64,000 bases of DNA. It comes from Paulinella micropora. Its lineage: Eukaryota; Cercozoa; Imbricatea; Euglyphida. Below, piece after piece: positions 9,697-20,060 of this stretch (the first letter of the stretch is position 1; the number at the start of each line of letters is the position of its first letter). Made by a program: the position numbers and the translations under genes. Location: contig BJOX01000368.1 in NCBI GenBank assembly GCA_009731375.1, positions 349,900-413,899 on the forward strand, written 5' to 3'. Under the pieces are notes generated by a model. It made no database searches. It was given only the letters and a program-made list of their open reading frames with translations, and had not been told where the DNA came from.

Positions 9697-12143
9697 ATGA
9701 CCGCACCGACACTGACCAACGAACAATGGTATTGGAAACAAGAAAAAGCACTAAGAGATAAACCGCAGGACGCGGTTCTTATTAAGTGGGGAAACAAACA
9801 ATTCACCACTGTGCCATTTCAAGAGGATTTCGTGGCATTGATTGAAAAAACGCCACAGGAACAAAGACAATACTATGAAGTATTAATGGAAAACAAACCC
9901 CAGCGAATGTTTGCCGACATTGATGGCGATGAATTATCAATCTCACACGAAAAAATGTATGAGCGATGGAACACACTTATGGAAAATGTGTTTGCTAATG
10001 TAGGCTTGAAGTATAATCCTAAAAAAGCCAAATACTTGGACGCAAGTAAGAATGGTAAAATGTCGTGTCATTTTTCTTACGATAATGGCTTGGTGTTTGA
10101 AAACTGCGAAACACAAAAAGAGTTCTGGAAATATATGGAAGTGGTAATTGAAAAAGATTACCCCGACCTCTGTTTTACATTTGAACGGGCCGACAAGAAT
10201 ATTGAGTTGCGAACCATACTTGATATTTCTGTGTATAACAAAAATAGGGCTTTCCGCACTATCTACTCTCATAAAGATGGTAGCGACCGCGTTTTGCTTC
10301 CGTATTCATACACACCAAAAACAAACACCTTGAAACTGTTACAAGATGTAGAAATAGATGATTATTTGATTATGCGACCCGATGACGATGCATTTTACAA
10401 TATTAGAATTCCAGAATATACAACTTTGAAACGATATCAACATATCACATTGGAAGAAATATACGAAATCATACTCAGCAAAATACCAAATGTGGAAATT
10501 GTTGAAAAAAGCAGAGAATGTTTATTTTAAAAACCATAGGGACGTGGGTATGTACTATAAACGGGGAAGAAAATAACAGCGACAATTGCTATGTAGTCTG
10601 GAGAAGAGACGGATTGTATTTCTACTGCCACGATAGTAATTGCGAGGGCAAAGGTATAAAAATTTATGAACTATCTCTCCCTATCGTCCGTAATATCAAC
10701 ACGATTGAGGATTTACGACGACTTGCCGATGAATGTAATAATTTGGAAAAATTCACAGAGTTGATAGATACTGCTTTGGCTTGGATGAATAAATCATACA
10801 CTTTTGCTAACTTAGCAAAGCCGACCATAATTGAAGAATATGTTGATTCCAAAGGTAAGCAGGTGTTCCGCTACAAGACGGAATCAGCAATGGAATCATT
10901 CTTCAAAAACAAAAGAGTAAAGACCAATTTATCAAAGGAGGACTGGATAGCACTAGGCAAGAACCCCGCCACATTGAATGTCATTGATTTGTATAAAATG
11001 TGGAGCACACACCCGAAAAGGCGAGAAGTGAATGACGTAATCTTTGATCCTAAGGCATACCTCGATAACGATAAACAAGGGTTTTATAACTTGTTTAAGG
11101 GTTTTGAAATTCCAGCGGACACATTAGAAGACGTGAAATCATTCACGGCAGAAGAAGAAAAAAATGAAGCATTCTTTCAACATATCTTAAACAGATGGTG
11201 TGGGGGAAGACAGGACATATATAAAAAGGTGCTTGATATGTTTGCGAGCATTTACCAGAAGCCATGGCAAAAACTACACTTGCCATTAGTTTTAACAAGC
11301 ACTGAACGAGCAGGTAAGGGGATTATTCTTGAAATATTCAAAGACATAATAGGTGCCGATTATTACTTCCAGCCGTCCGATGTTAAAGAAATATTAGGTG
11401 ATTTCAATGCCCAACTAGCAAAAGCAATTGTAGTATTTATGGACGAAATGGTCTGGAGTGGTGATAAAGAACGAGCGGGGACAATTAAGAAAACTTGTAT
11501 CAGAAAATACACTCACTCTTAAACAAAAATATTTACCAAATCTAACATTAGAAAATATGTTATTCTTGGTCCTCGCTTCAAACGAAGAATGGGTAGTGCC
11601 AGCGGGAACCACAGAGCAACTATGGCTTGTTCTTGATGTTTCTGATGAATTAGCACTCATGAAACCAGACGAAAAAAGAAAAGTGATTACAGATATTAGA
11701 TCTATTGACAGACAACGACTGGCGAGTTTCTTCTTGAAAGAGACCTAAGCGATTTTAACGACCGCGAAACAATCATTACAAAGGGACTGCGAGAACAAAA
11801 AGTAAAATCACTTTCAAAGTTGAGAAAGTGGTGGTTGGATTGCTTAAACTTGGGATATATTACAAAAGAATTTCCAGAAATTCATTTTGGTAAAGAGGTT
11901 TCAAAAGAAGCATTGTATGATGTGTATAAAGCAAATGCGAATGATCCGCACATTTCACGGGTCAGTTTCTGGACTAATTTAAGAAAACGGATGCCAGATG
12001 TGGTAGAAAAGAAGACAACAATGAAAGCAGGTATAAGAATTAGATATGTAGATTTACCATCCTTAGAAGAATGTAAAAATCAGTGGAAGGTTATTTATGG
12101 CGATAATGAATGGACTTTTGACGACGACAATGACGATGAATAA
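9697..12143 (+). pseudogene. Viral primase-helicase (UL52-type primase plus SF3 helicase), three frameshifts
   Basis: About 810 residues in four frame pieces: 9697-10530, 10518-11522, 11458-11748 and about 11720-12143. The primase part has the metal-binding FADIDGDE (9910-9933), a CHFS segment (near 10064) and NRAFRTIYSHKDG (10243-10284), the order of archaeo-eukaryotic primases of the herpes UL52/NCLDV group. A zinc tail follows (CYVVW, CHDSNCEG, 10588-10650). The helicase has a Walker A-like ERAGKG (about 11304-11321), Walker B VVFMDEM (about 11430-11450), and a sensor-1 region LASNEEW with downstream Pro-Ala-Gly (11573-11610). The C-terminal winged-helix-like part starts with KLRKWWLDCL. 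Breaks lie near 10515, 11495 (one extra A) and 11715. It would prime and unwind DNA for genome replication. This is the clearest replication gene of the viral segment. Confidence 0.85.
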
Positions 12144-12177
12144 ATAATATAAAACTGATTTTTTTTTGTTATGCTTA

Positions 12178-12184
12178 TATATAA
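12178..12184 (+). promoter_or_regulatory. TATATAA box before the gene at 12186
   Basis: TATATAA, one base, then ATG at 12186, identical in layout to the primase-helicase start. Confidence 0.5.
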
Positions 12185-12185
12185 C

Positions 12186-12627
12186 ATGTCAACCAAAAAA
12201 GATTATCTGAGCCAAATAGAAAAATGGAATCATTTAAGTAGCGATATAAAACTGCCAACAAGCAAATCACTAAAAACTGATATTATAGCATTTTATGAAA
12301 AATACCGACAGGAACAAAATCAAGAAGTTAATGTGAAGGGTGATAATGTTGAAGTTTTATTGCCTTCTTCCGATATCATGAAAAAATTCTTTGATAATGA
12401 ACCAACAACAACAGAAGAATATACATCTTTTAAAGAAAGATTTGAAGGAGACTGGCATCACAGAAATCAAGGCTAATGTAGGAGAAGAATTAGCAAAAAA
12501 GGAATTGCCCGTTTTAGAAGCAAAAGAGGAGCCCACACCAACGAAGGAAAAGAAAACACCGATTAAAGCAAAGCGAAATCCACCCAAGAGCGGGTATAGT
12601 TGCTATGAAATAATAACGGCCATTTGA
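12186..12627 (+). pseudogene. Small acidic/basic protein with Lys-Pro tail, one frameshift
   Basis: The frame starts MSTKKDYLSQIEKW right after a TATATAACATG start context, so 12186 is preferred over an upstream Met. The first ~85 residues contain LSSDIKLPTSKSLKTDI, which could be a short helix-turn-helix or SAP-like element, and then become acidic. Around 12430-12445 the frame shifts and continues as KDLKETGITEIKAN followed by a Lys/Glu/Pro-rich tail ending SGYSCYEIITAI. Total length is about 146 residues. No known family is recognised. It follows the primase-helicase by about 40 bases on the same strand and could be part of the same replication block. Confidence 0.45.
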
Positions 12628-12645
12628 AAGTATCAAAAGACCCAT

Positions 12646-12984
12646 TTAATTTCTTGTTGTATAATTTAGCACTTCGCTGTAAAAGTCATCAACATTTGTT
12701 CCGTCCGTTTTATGAAACCAGAATTGAAAAGTTCCTATTCCGGTTGGAGCAGGCAAATTCAAAGACCCACGAAAAGCAACTTTAATGAAATAACCATATC
12801 CTAAATTATATATTGTTTTGTTACCATAACCGCCAGTGCAAAGTGTGGTGAATGTGGAACTTTCCATCCACGATCTAAGGTCAAGGCCAACATAAGCATT
12901 TTGAATGTTTCTTGTTAATGTAGTAACGGCAATAGTTTTAGTATCTATTGACTGCTGTTATTGTGATCGGCCAAATATATTCAT
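12646..12984 (-). pseudogene. Small beta-rich protein with one in-frame stop
   Basis: An ATG at 12984 (MNIFGRSQ) is followed in the same frame by a TAA codon and then by about 100 open residues: an Ile/Thr-rich stretch, GLDLRSWMESS, GYGNKTIYNLGYGYF and GTFQFWFHKTDGTN, ending TTRN. Composition suggests a small beta-sandwich, possibly virion-associated. The stop lies between CAA and CAG codons, so a single C-to-T change in a Gln run explains it. It is divergent from the fibre fragment at 13034, with a 49 bp AT-rich gap that may hold promoters for both. Not recognised. Confidence 0.45.
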
Positions 12985-13033
12985 ATTTTTTTAAAACTAT
13001 ATATACTACAATATAAAATAATATAATTAAAAT

Positions 13034-13800
13034 ATGAACCATTTAGGCAATCCATGGACTTATCATTTTTATGGTTCTGTCATAGTGGATGAAGATTTGG
13101 AAATTGATGGAGTATTATATGGCGATCATACTGAAGCAAACTCAATACAAGCAAGGACAGATGACATAACAATATCATTAAAAAATAACAATTCCTCTTT
13201 GTTGATATCTGATACAGGCTATGTCTCAATTAATAACGAATATGATTTACCAATAGCGGACGGCAAAGCAAATCAAGTATTAAAAACGGATGGGTTGGGC
13301 AATACTTCATTTGCTACATTAACTTCAAGTTATATAAGCGACTTTGAACTGGATAAATTAACGGATGTAGTCATAACAACAGCATCAGATAATCAACTGC
13401 TTATTTATAGTACAGGGCCATGGAGAAATGTGGCATCACCTTTTCTTAGATTAGACGGCACTGTCAGTATGACGGGAAATATAGACATGGGAGGTAATGA
13501 CATCAAAAACATTGATCTAGTTGACGGCGTTGATTTAAACGCCGACGTGGTTAAACTCGCTGGCGAGCAAACAATAACGGGAGCAAAGAATTTTTCCACG
13601 AATAGACTCAGAGTCAGTGGCAATACAGCACCTACTTCTGGTGCAGGTTTGGAATTAGCGTATGATAATGATGCCAAAGTAGGTGTATTAACATCAATAG
13701 ATAGAGATACAGTTACATTTAAACCATTTGTTTTTGGAGGTGAGTCATTTTATTTTGGCGGAGGAACAGGCGATATGTTCTCCATTTCAAATACTGATAC
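13034..13800 (+). pseudogene. N-terminal part of a tail-fibre/adhesin, cut by (TAC)n
   Basis: About 255 coding residues begin with MNHLGNPWTYHFYGS, a plausible virion-attachment N-terminus, followed by a beta-rich shaft. The module around 13380-13600 (DNQLLIYSTGPWRNVASPF, FLRLDGTVSMTG, LVDGVD, EQTITGAKNF) is nearly the same as modules of the fibre at 3520-6540. Coding ends at about 13797, where Thr/Ser codons of a pure (TAC/TTC)n array take over; no S74 domain follows. The matching fibre at 3520-6540 lacks its N-terminus and starts at an inverted copy of the same microsatellite, so the two may be halves of one gene split by an inversion. Host-attachment role as for the other part. Confidence 0.7.
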
Positions 13801-13808
13801 TTCTACTT

Positions 13809-13854
<46 letters not shown>

Positions 13855-13874
13855 CCACTGCTACCCACTACTAC

Positions 13875-13923
<49 letters not shown>

Positions 13924-13980
13924 CCACTACTACTACTACCCACTACTACTACTACCCACTACTACTACTACCAACTACTA

Positions 13981-14037
<57 letters not shown>

Positions 14038-14090
14038 TTACTACTACCACTACCATCACCGTCACCATCACCATCACCATCACCATCACC

Positions 14091-14131
<41 letters not shown>

Positions 14132-14318
14132 AATTACTACTATTACTAACTACTATTACCACCACCACCACCACTTCTACTACTACTTCTACTACTACTT
14201 CTACTACTACTTCTACTACTACTTCTACTACTACTTCTACTACTACTTCTACTACTACTTCTACTACTACTTCTACTACTACTATTAGTTACCACTACTA
14301 CCACTATACTACTACTTA

Positions 14319-14352
<34 letters not shown>

Positions 14353-14513
14353 CTTTCTTCTTCTTCTTCTTCTTCTTCTTCTTCTTCTTCTTCTTCTTCT
14401 TCTTCTTCTTCTTCTTCTTCTTTTTCTCTTCCTCCTCCTCCTCCTCCTCCTACTTCTCCTCCTCCTCCTACTTTCACTCGTCCTCCTACTTCTCTCCTTC
14501 CTTTTCTTTCCAT
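13798..14513. repeat. (TAC)n, (TTC)n and (TCC)n microsatellite block
   Basis: TAC units dominate to 14340, with a CACCAT/CACCAC patch at 14050-14100 and a (TTCTACTAC)n patch at 14170-14280. (TTC)n follows to about 14422, then (TCC)n. On this strand the TAC array is the inverse of the TAG array at 6.55-7.26 kb. It marks the change from AT-rich viral DNA to the transposon-bearing region. Confidence 0.95.
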
Positions 14514-14941
14514 TTTGTAGCCTGTTTCATGGGCGTAAGAGGCGGAGGCGTCATGAAAAGAATGGTTCAGTAAGATTCATCGTAGAGGCTTCAGCATCCA
14601 CCATTTCGGACACCTCAGACAATATAGCTGCTGCATCGATATCTGATAATATCGAAAGATCGACCATATCGACTCTGCATAGGGTGATGAGCGGGAGCAT
14701 GATGATCAAGAGCTACAACAACAGGAAGATTCTTTCCATGATCATGTAATTATACTATCACGGATGATCATTATTCACCTCTCTGTCTCTCTCTCATCTT
14801 GTGTCATACTCGTTTTGCATCCTTTTTATGTTTACATTACTAATGATATCGATGTCATAGTCCAGTTGTTGTTGTTGTTGTTGTGATTGTTGTTCTCATT
14901 AGGACATCGACACATCAGACGGAGAAGTTGAGGACACCAGC

Positions 14942-16143
14942 ATGGAAGATGACGATGCATGGATTGCTTCGCCAGATTTAGATCAGACCTTAGAGAGAGA
15001 TTCGGTTCCGCACAACTTTCAAATTGCTTCGCAAGGTTCAAATGAAGCACAAGTTTCTGGTGAGTGTAAGGCTTGGTATAATATCCAGAACAAGCTGCTC
15101 CGTGCAGCTGTTAGAATAGAGGCTCCACCAGCATCATCAACAAAGTGTGTGGTTTGTGGTAACCCAAACGCAAATATAAGATGCAGAAGCTGTTCTTTTA
15201 CAAGTTTCTTCTGTCGTTTGCACGCTGGTACTTTGCACGGATGCATAAATAGAACGCATGTCCCTGAGCTTCACGATGGCTTAACATGGGTACCTATCTA
15301 TGCAACCGGAATGGGAAGTAACCAGAAAGGCGGGGAAGAGAAAGAACAGGAAGAAGTACAAAGTAGCAGCGAAATAAACGAAGAAGGAAAAGGAGTAGCA
15401 GAAAGTCATGAGATAAACCTGCAGGAATGTGCAGAAATTTCGAACGATTCTATTGTGCCCATGGCATTGCTTACCCAGTTCAGACCTTCTTGCGCATTGC
15501 CTCTGCAGGAATTTGAAGTCAGCGTGTATGACACTGACAATAACTCTTCCTTTCTCGTCATTCTGAATTACTTGTCGTGTACGTGTTGTCGAGCAGAGAC
15601 ACTATTCTCTTTGGGATATTGGCCTATGTCACCAATAAATCCTACGTATGCTCTGCCCATTTATTCAATGAAGAAATTATTCAAGGTAATTAATTTAATC
15701 ATTGAAAGCACAATCTCACTTTTTTTTTGGAATTTATCTAGTCGAGATTTCAAGGATCATCCGCAGCTAATGTATATAATTTCTTCCAGTTTTGCCCTTT
15801 ACGTTTCCGTCGAAGTTTCCAGCGTCATGGAGTGCTTTCTTTAAGGGAATATTGCCGCTTGAAATCTAGGATGAGGAGCTTGGTGTTTTGGGAAGACGCC
15901 AAGCGACAGCCTGTCCTAACTTGCGTTATTCGCAACGAGCGAGCAAATGCAAACCAGCCTCTTCCAGTAGTTTGCTTGGACGCTTGCTACGTAGGCAGGA
16001 GGATACGCGCGGGCGAACCAAAATTCGACGAAACACATGATGCGCTGCCAAGTGTTTTGGCGACCCCCTCTGCAACGAATAGTTTGGCTGATGCGATGGT
16101 AGCAAGAATGAGTTCGGACGAAATCAAGCAGAACAATAATTAA
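14942..16143 (+). pseudogene. KDZ-like transposase, exons 14942-15685 and 15742-16143
   Basis: The first exon starts MEDDDAWIASPDLDQ and has a CxC-type zinc cluster (CVVCGNPNANIRCRSC, then FFCRLHAG, about residues 64-105), a variable acidic linker, and a conserved-looking block CRAETLFSLGYWPMSPINP (about residues 218-236). A 56 bp GT-AG intron (15686-15741) joins MKKLFK to SRFQGSSAANVYNFFQ in frame. The second exon ends with LPVVCLDACYVGRRIRAGE and stops at 16143. In KDZ transposases the CxC cluster is followed by such a GY-P-SP block and an Asp-Ala-Cys strand. Further transposase pieces lie downstream to 16860. The intron is well supported because both flanking frames fit the family order. 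Confidence 0.65.
15686..15741 (+). other. 56 bp GT-AG intron in the KDZ transposase
   Basis: The donor is GTAATT and the acceptor TATCTAG after a T-rich tract. Removing it joins two open frames in phase. Unspliced, the frame would run through a T9 stretch into unrelated sequence. Confidence 0.65.
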
Positions 16144-16368
16144 CAAGCTGGATGTGCACCAACTCGAACTTTCAAGGCAGGGAAGACAATAACGATATAT
16201 ACAGTAAGCTTTGTTTTTCAGTATATGAACTTGAATTTCTTTGTTCTGAATCCTGTCTCTCTCTCTCTGTTGTTTCTTGCATTGAACTATGTAAGGATCA
16301 TAACAAAAAAGGCAGAGATTTTCTTGGAGTCTTTGGTTGATGCTGCAAGCATGAATGTTTTTTGGGAG

Positions 16369-16409
<41 letters not shown>

Positions 16410-16860
16410 TGGTTCGATTTTTACATTCATCTAGGATTCCTTATGGAAAAGTCAGAAAGCTACATCCATGCAGGGATGTCGATTCTGCAACTGCGTCAAC
16501 AACTTGGTTCGTTGGTTAATTTTTCTTCTATTTCATATGATATAGCTTGCAAAATTAAGATCTGGTTGCTTTTTCTTTTCCCCGAACTCCAAGCTACTTT
16601 TCTTGGTATTGATTTATTATTTTTTGTGCATTATATTTCATTGAGAAATTTATGTAGGCGGCGGAAACTTTCACGTTTGGGCGCATACAGTTTGGTGTCG
16701 CATGGTGTATGCACTCCGGCGGAACCACAAGTCTGGTATCTGTGATGGAGAAGCGATCGCCCAGGCCTCCCAAATCAATTTGGGTTTTCAACTTATTACC
16801 AACCCGACGTTATTCCTTTTTCATTTCCGACGTTACCCGGAGTTACCGTTACCAGGGTAG

Positions 16861-17415
16861 TTTGATTTGTCATAAGGACGGACAGTGCAATTTCCACTTA
16901 ATTATTCAGTGATACAGCGGACATTATACTTTGCCACTCTAGTGGCAGTATTACCTTAACCAGTCAGTGTAGAAATTTCTAGATAAGTAGTCGGTGACTG
17001 GAGTACAGTCATTATAGTTTCCCTCCAGCTTATTTGAAATTTACGTTACGCTTATCTTAGTTTTGCGACGTACTGTAGTTGCCAGAATTCTCTTTTATTA
17101 AATTTGCCTTCCCTCCCTTTTGGTAGCTGTGTGAGACAGGACCGGTGGACTCTGAAAGGAGTCGGTAAAGGCCTCTATAATGGGCATGTTGAGTAGCTCA
17201 AAGGTTATGAGCCTTGAGGGAGTCAGCTTCTCACTGGAGTAGACGTTAAGTGCAATACCCATATTAGATGGGAACGATAGAGGATACTCTGATTTCAAAT
17301 ACAAGTTAGAAAAATATGCTGAAGGCATTAGCCTGGCACGGGGAATGTGTGAAGCTAGCCTTCGCCAACCCCGCAAAAGCAAAGGTTAAATACCCCTTAT
17401 GACCACGCCGAGGCG
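16861..17415. other. No gene seen
   Basis: Moderately AT-rich DNA without a convincing coding region. It may contain the end of the KDZ element (16920-17100) and the leader of the gag-like gene. I found no inverted repeats I would trust. Confidence 0.4.
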
Positions 17416-18384
17416 ATGGAACTAGAGGAACGGGATTTGCCTGAAGAGCCGGAGTCAGAGGACACTCCGGACACCGAGTCAGAGACGGAGTCAGAAACAG
17501 AGACACTGACAGACGAACAGAAAATAAGACACGGCAGTACAGTTATCCATAAAGTTAGGCCGCGCACGAAAGTCCCATTGCAAAAGCCTATAGCTAAAGA
17601 TTGGGACAAGATGGATAAGGAGAAGAAGATGAGGTGGAGAAAGAAGCACGCGAAGAAGCAGAATAGAGAACTAAGAAGACAGACGAGAAGAGCACACTCC
17701 ATAAGAGTGAAAGCTGTACAAAAGAAGAAGAAGTATTACGAAAAGATGCGTGCCTTGCAGCTTGTGCTTTCTTTTGCCTTTTCTCACACTCTTGTCGTAC
17801 AATATTTGAGAACTAAGACTCCCAACGGCCCAATAGAGATAGCAGAGTTAGTCAGGGCCAAGTTTGGTTCGGTGGGAGGTGTGAGCAAACGTATCAATGC
17901 TGAGAGGTTTGAATACATCTACCCAAAACCAGGGACAAATGTAAACACCTGGTTAAGCTACTACCTCGCCTTCAAAAGCGAGGTAGAGAGCTTACGAACA
18001 CACCCCTTTGAAGAGGAAGAGTTAACTCGTAAGCTGCTTCAAAGGCTGGCCAAACACCCTGCCTTTGGTAGCGATTACGAGGCTAACTACTTCAATCTTC
18101 CCGCAAACCTAAGACCTAAGCATGATGAATTAGTTGAGAGTGCAAGGGATAAGTGGGAGATATGGAAGAAAGGGAAGGGGAGAAGGGAGGAGAGCAGCGA
18201 TGACGACGAGAGCAGGAGACGTAGGAAGCAGAAAGGACAGGAGACAAACCTCCTGATGGATGATCAGGATGACGAAAAAGGGGGTAGGGGTAAGACAGGT
18301 AAGTTGAGAAAGAAGAAAGTGGCTGAAAGTCACCTGCTATGCTTGCGAAAAGGTGGTGCATACGAAGGCATGACCTGTTCCTAA
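17416..18384 (+). CDS. Retroelement Gag-like protein
   Basis: This is a 322-residue frame. The N-terminal ~45 residues are acidic with an S-E-T-E repeat. A strongly basic helical stretch follows (KKMRWRKKHAKKQNRELRR, about residues 75-95). A compact domain (about residues 125-240) contains NTWLSYYLAFKSEVESLR and other features of LTR-retrotransposon capsid domains. The tail is Lys/Arg/Asp-rich. The last ~20 residues read SHLLCLRKGG, but the neighbouring frame reads CYACEKVVHTK, a zinc-knuckle-like CxxC-H start, so a single frameshift near 18335 may have destroyed a CCHC knuckle. No pol follows; the only Gypsy pol in the window is 17 kb away and need not belong to it. Gag would form the particle of an LTR element. 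Confidence 0.5.
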   Translation: MELEERDLPEEPESEDTPDTESETESETETLTDEQKIRHGSTVIHKVRPRTKVPLQKPIAKDWDKMDKEKKMRWRKKHAKKQNRELRRQTRRAHSIRVKAVQKKKKYYEKMRALQLVLSFAFSHTLVVQYLRTKTPNGPIEIAELVRAKFGSVGGVSKRINAERFEYIYPKPGTNVNTWLSYYLAFKSEVESLRTHPFEEEELTRKLLQRLAKHPAFGSDYEANYFNLPANLRPKHDELVESARDKWEIWKKGKGRREESSDDDESRRRRKQKGQETNLLMDDQDDEKGGRGKTGKLRKKKVAESHLLCLRKGGAYEGMTCS

Positions 18385-19700
18385 GGTTCAAGTACACTAT
18401 ACACTATGTTCGCGGCATGCTGCACCTGTCATGAAGCAGGCCTGCCGCCACCGGTCTTTTGATGCCAGAATGTTTTCCCCCCTATTTGATTTGTACTTAC
18501 CACGTTTCAAGTCCATACTGTCACACCTCTGGTTGGCGGTGGCTAAAAACGCTCGCGGCACTTCGCGGCGTCTGCAAGTTTCCGTGAAAAAAGTAAAAAG
18601 TGTCATTTTTATTACTTTTCAAATTTTTTGCTATAAGTCCTTTTTTCACATCGGTGCAATACCCCTGACACGTTTGAATTAAAAAAGTCGCGGTGGTAAA
18701 GCGCTCAAGGCGCAGCTTTTCAGCATCGCATCCGACTCACGGCGAGGGGGGTGCCGCGAAATGACATCACACAGTTCCAGCCTTGCCCTATGGCTTAAAC
18801 CTTACCTGCACACAATCAGACTTGCGGCATTTCCTTGCCATCTCTTAAAAAATGTTTCCTATCCTTGGTAACAGACACTTGTTTTATTTTCACTTGCCGG
18901 CGCTCGCTTTGAAGACAAGGTCCTAGATTTATACTTGAACTTGTCGGATTGATCTTTTGAGCCAAACACGACTCCGATGTCCATCTACTCATGTGATCCT
19001 TGAGAAACCTTTACAAGGTGCAAAGCCAACAGCTTATAGGGTATATAAACATTTTACAATCATGAAGAGCACCTGTGTCCAGATTTGCAATGCCGCGACC
19101 ACCGCGACCTTCGCGGCACAAACAGAACATGACTGAAAAGCGATATAGATGTAGCAATAAGAGAAACATAATTCAAATTTAGGAAATAGGACTGCGTTTT
19201 GAACTAACGCGATGGTCTGCGGGCCCCTTGGACAAGCGGGGAAGCGATTTTGACCAGGCGGCGGCGGTCGCGGCGTTCGCGGCGCCGCAGCATAAACTGC
19301 CGTGGCATGCAGGGGCGGCTTGGCTCGCTGTCTCTCGCAGTTTCGACACACAATCTAATCTCCCAAATAAATTTAACACAATATGGACTCATGGACATGC
19401 AGTTTCACTTGCTGGAAGAGCTGCCAGAGAGCCTTGGTGGTCGCGGCAGCTCCGAAACCGTTTGCGGCGGCTGCGGCGCCGCCACATAAATATACTTTTG
19501 ACTGCAAAATAATGCTCACAACTTATTGGAAGCATCCCATTCGTTTCTTTGCCCAACGGAAAAGATTTCCGACAATAAACTTTGACATATGCTCACCTGA
19601 CAATTATCAACGGAGTGAAATATAAGTTAGAGTACACAATCGTGTAAAGCTACACGCCACGCTGCCGGGCTACGCCGATGCGGCTCGGCTGAACTCACAC
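18385..19700. other. No gene seen; TCGCGGC-type words
   Basis: No frame with convincing protein character was found. The stretch contains clusters of the word (T)TCGCGGC or GCTCGCGGC (18548-18570, 19090-19115, 19265-19290, 19440-19480). These recur at 21975-22100 and 23715-23735 and may be a short dispersed motif. Confidence 0.4.
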
Positions 19701-19705
19701 CTGCG

Positions 19706-19975
19706 GCCGCGAGCTCCAAACTTTAATGCGGGCCGGATCAGGAGCCCCGTCAAGCAGAACCTAGCTAGGGCCTTATTCGGACTACTTGCGGCGGAGGCCG
19801 GCGAGCCAACGCGGCGGCCATTCCTCAAGGCCAAGGTTAGGGTTAGGGTTAGGGTTAGGTTTCAGCGCCCCGCCAGGCTGGCGGGTTACGCCGGGGCGGC
19901 TCGGCTCGCTGTCTCTCGCCGTTCCGACCCAGAACGGTGTGTTTGGGCCGCCCCAGCCGGGTCCAGCAGCCAGCG
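19706..19975. repeat. Copy 1 of a ~270 bp duplicated block with TTAGGG repeats
   Basis: This block is nearly identical to 20268-20540. In its middle (19830-19860) it has about four TTAGGG units followed by a GC-rich palindromic stretch around CCCGCCAGGCTGGCGGGTTA. Confidence 0.85.
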
Positions 19976-20007
19976 TGCCGGAGAAAATCGTTCGGCGGGT
20001 TTCAACT

Positions 20008-20060
20008 TAGGGTGAGGGTTAGGGTTAGGGTTGGGGTTAGGGTTAGGGTTAGGGTTAGGC
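20008..20060. repeat. Interstitial telomere-type (TTAGGG)n tract
   Basis: About eight TTAGGG-type units lie between the two block copies, with one GTGAGGG and one TTGGGG variant. TTAGGG is the telomere repeat of many protists, fungi and animals. The tract is internal, so it marks an old chromosome-end fusion, subtelomeric spread or repair by telomerase. Confidence 0.8.

Larger units (their letters stand above)
14527..16860 (+). mobile_element. Decayed KDZ-type (Kyakuja-Dileera-Zisupton) DNA transposon
   Basis: Transposase-coding pieces run in order along the plus strand: a basic Arg-rich N-terminal exon candidate (14527-14755), the main Cys-rich exon (14942-15685), a second exon (15742-16143), and smaller pieces at about 16310-16370, 16433-16500, 16540-16570 and 16660-16860. 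Late pieces carry KDZ-like signatures: CCKHECFLG, YDIACK, and FHVWAHTVWC followed by GICDGEAIAQ. At least two in-frame stops (16142-16144 and the TGA before CCKHE) show it is not functional unless spliced around. I saw no clear terminal inverted repeats or target duplication. KDZ elements move by a cut-and-paste DDE transposase. Confidence 0.65.

Noticed and set aside
13800-14290. Thr-, Leu-, Ser- and His-rich frames continuing the fibre fragment
   Set aside because: Pure microsatellite translation. The fibre coding character ends at about 13797.
16362-16745. 127-residue frame through (CT)n/(CA)n as a gene of its own
   Set aside because: It crosses an inferred intron of the KDZ transposase; the transposase pieces explain the region better.
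18685-18770. tRNA-like stretch with GTGGTAAAGCG
   Set aside because: There is an A-box-like word but no B-box at the right distance and no paired acceptor ends.
19820-20060. True chromosome end
   Set aside because: TTAGGG tracts are short, inside a duplicated block, with genes and repeats on both sides.
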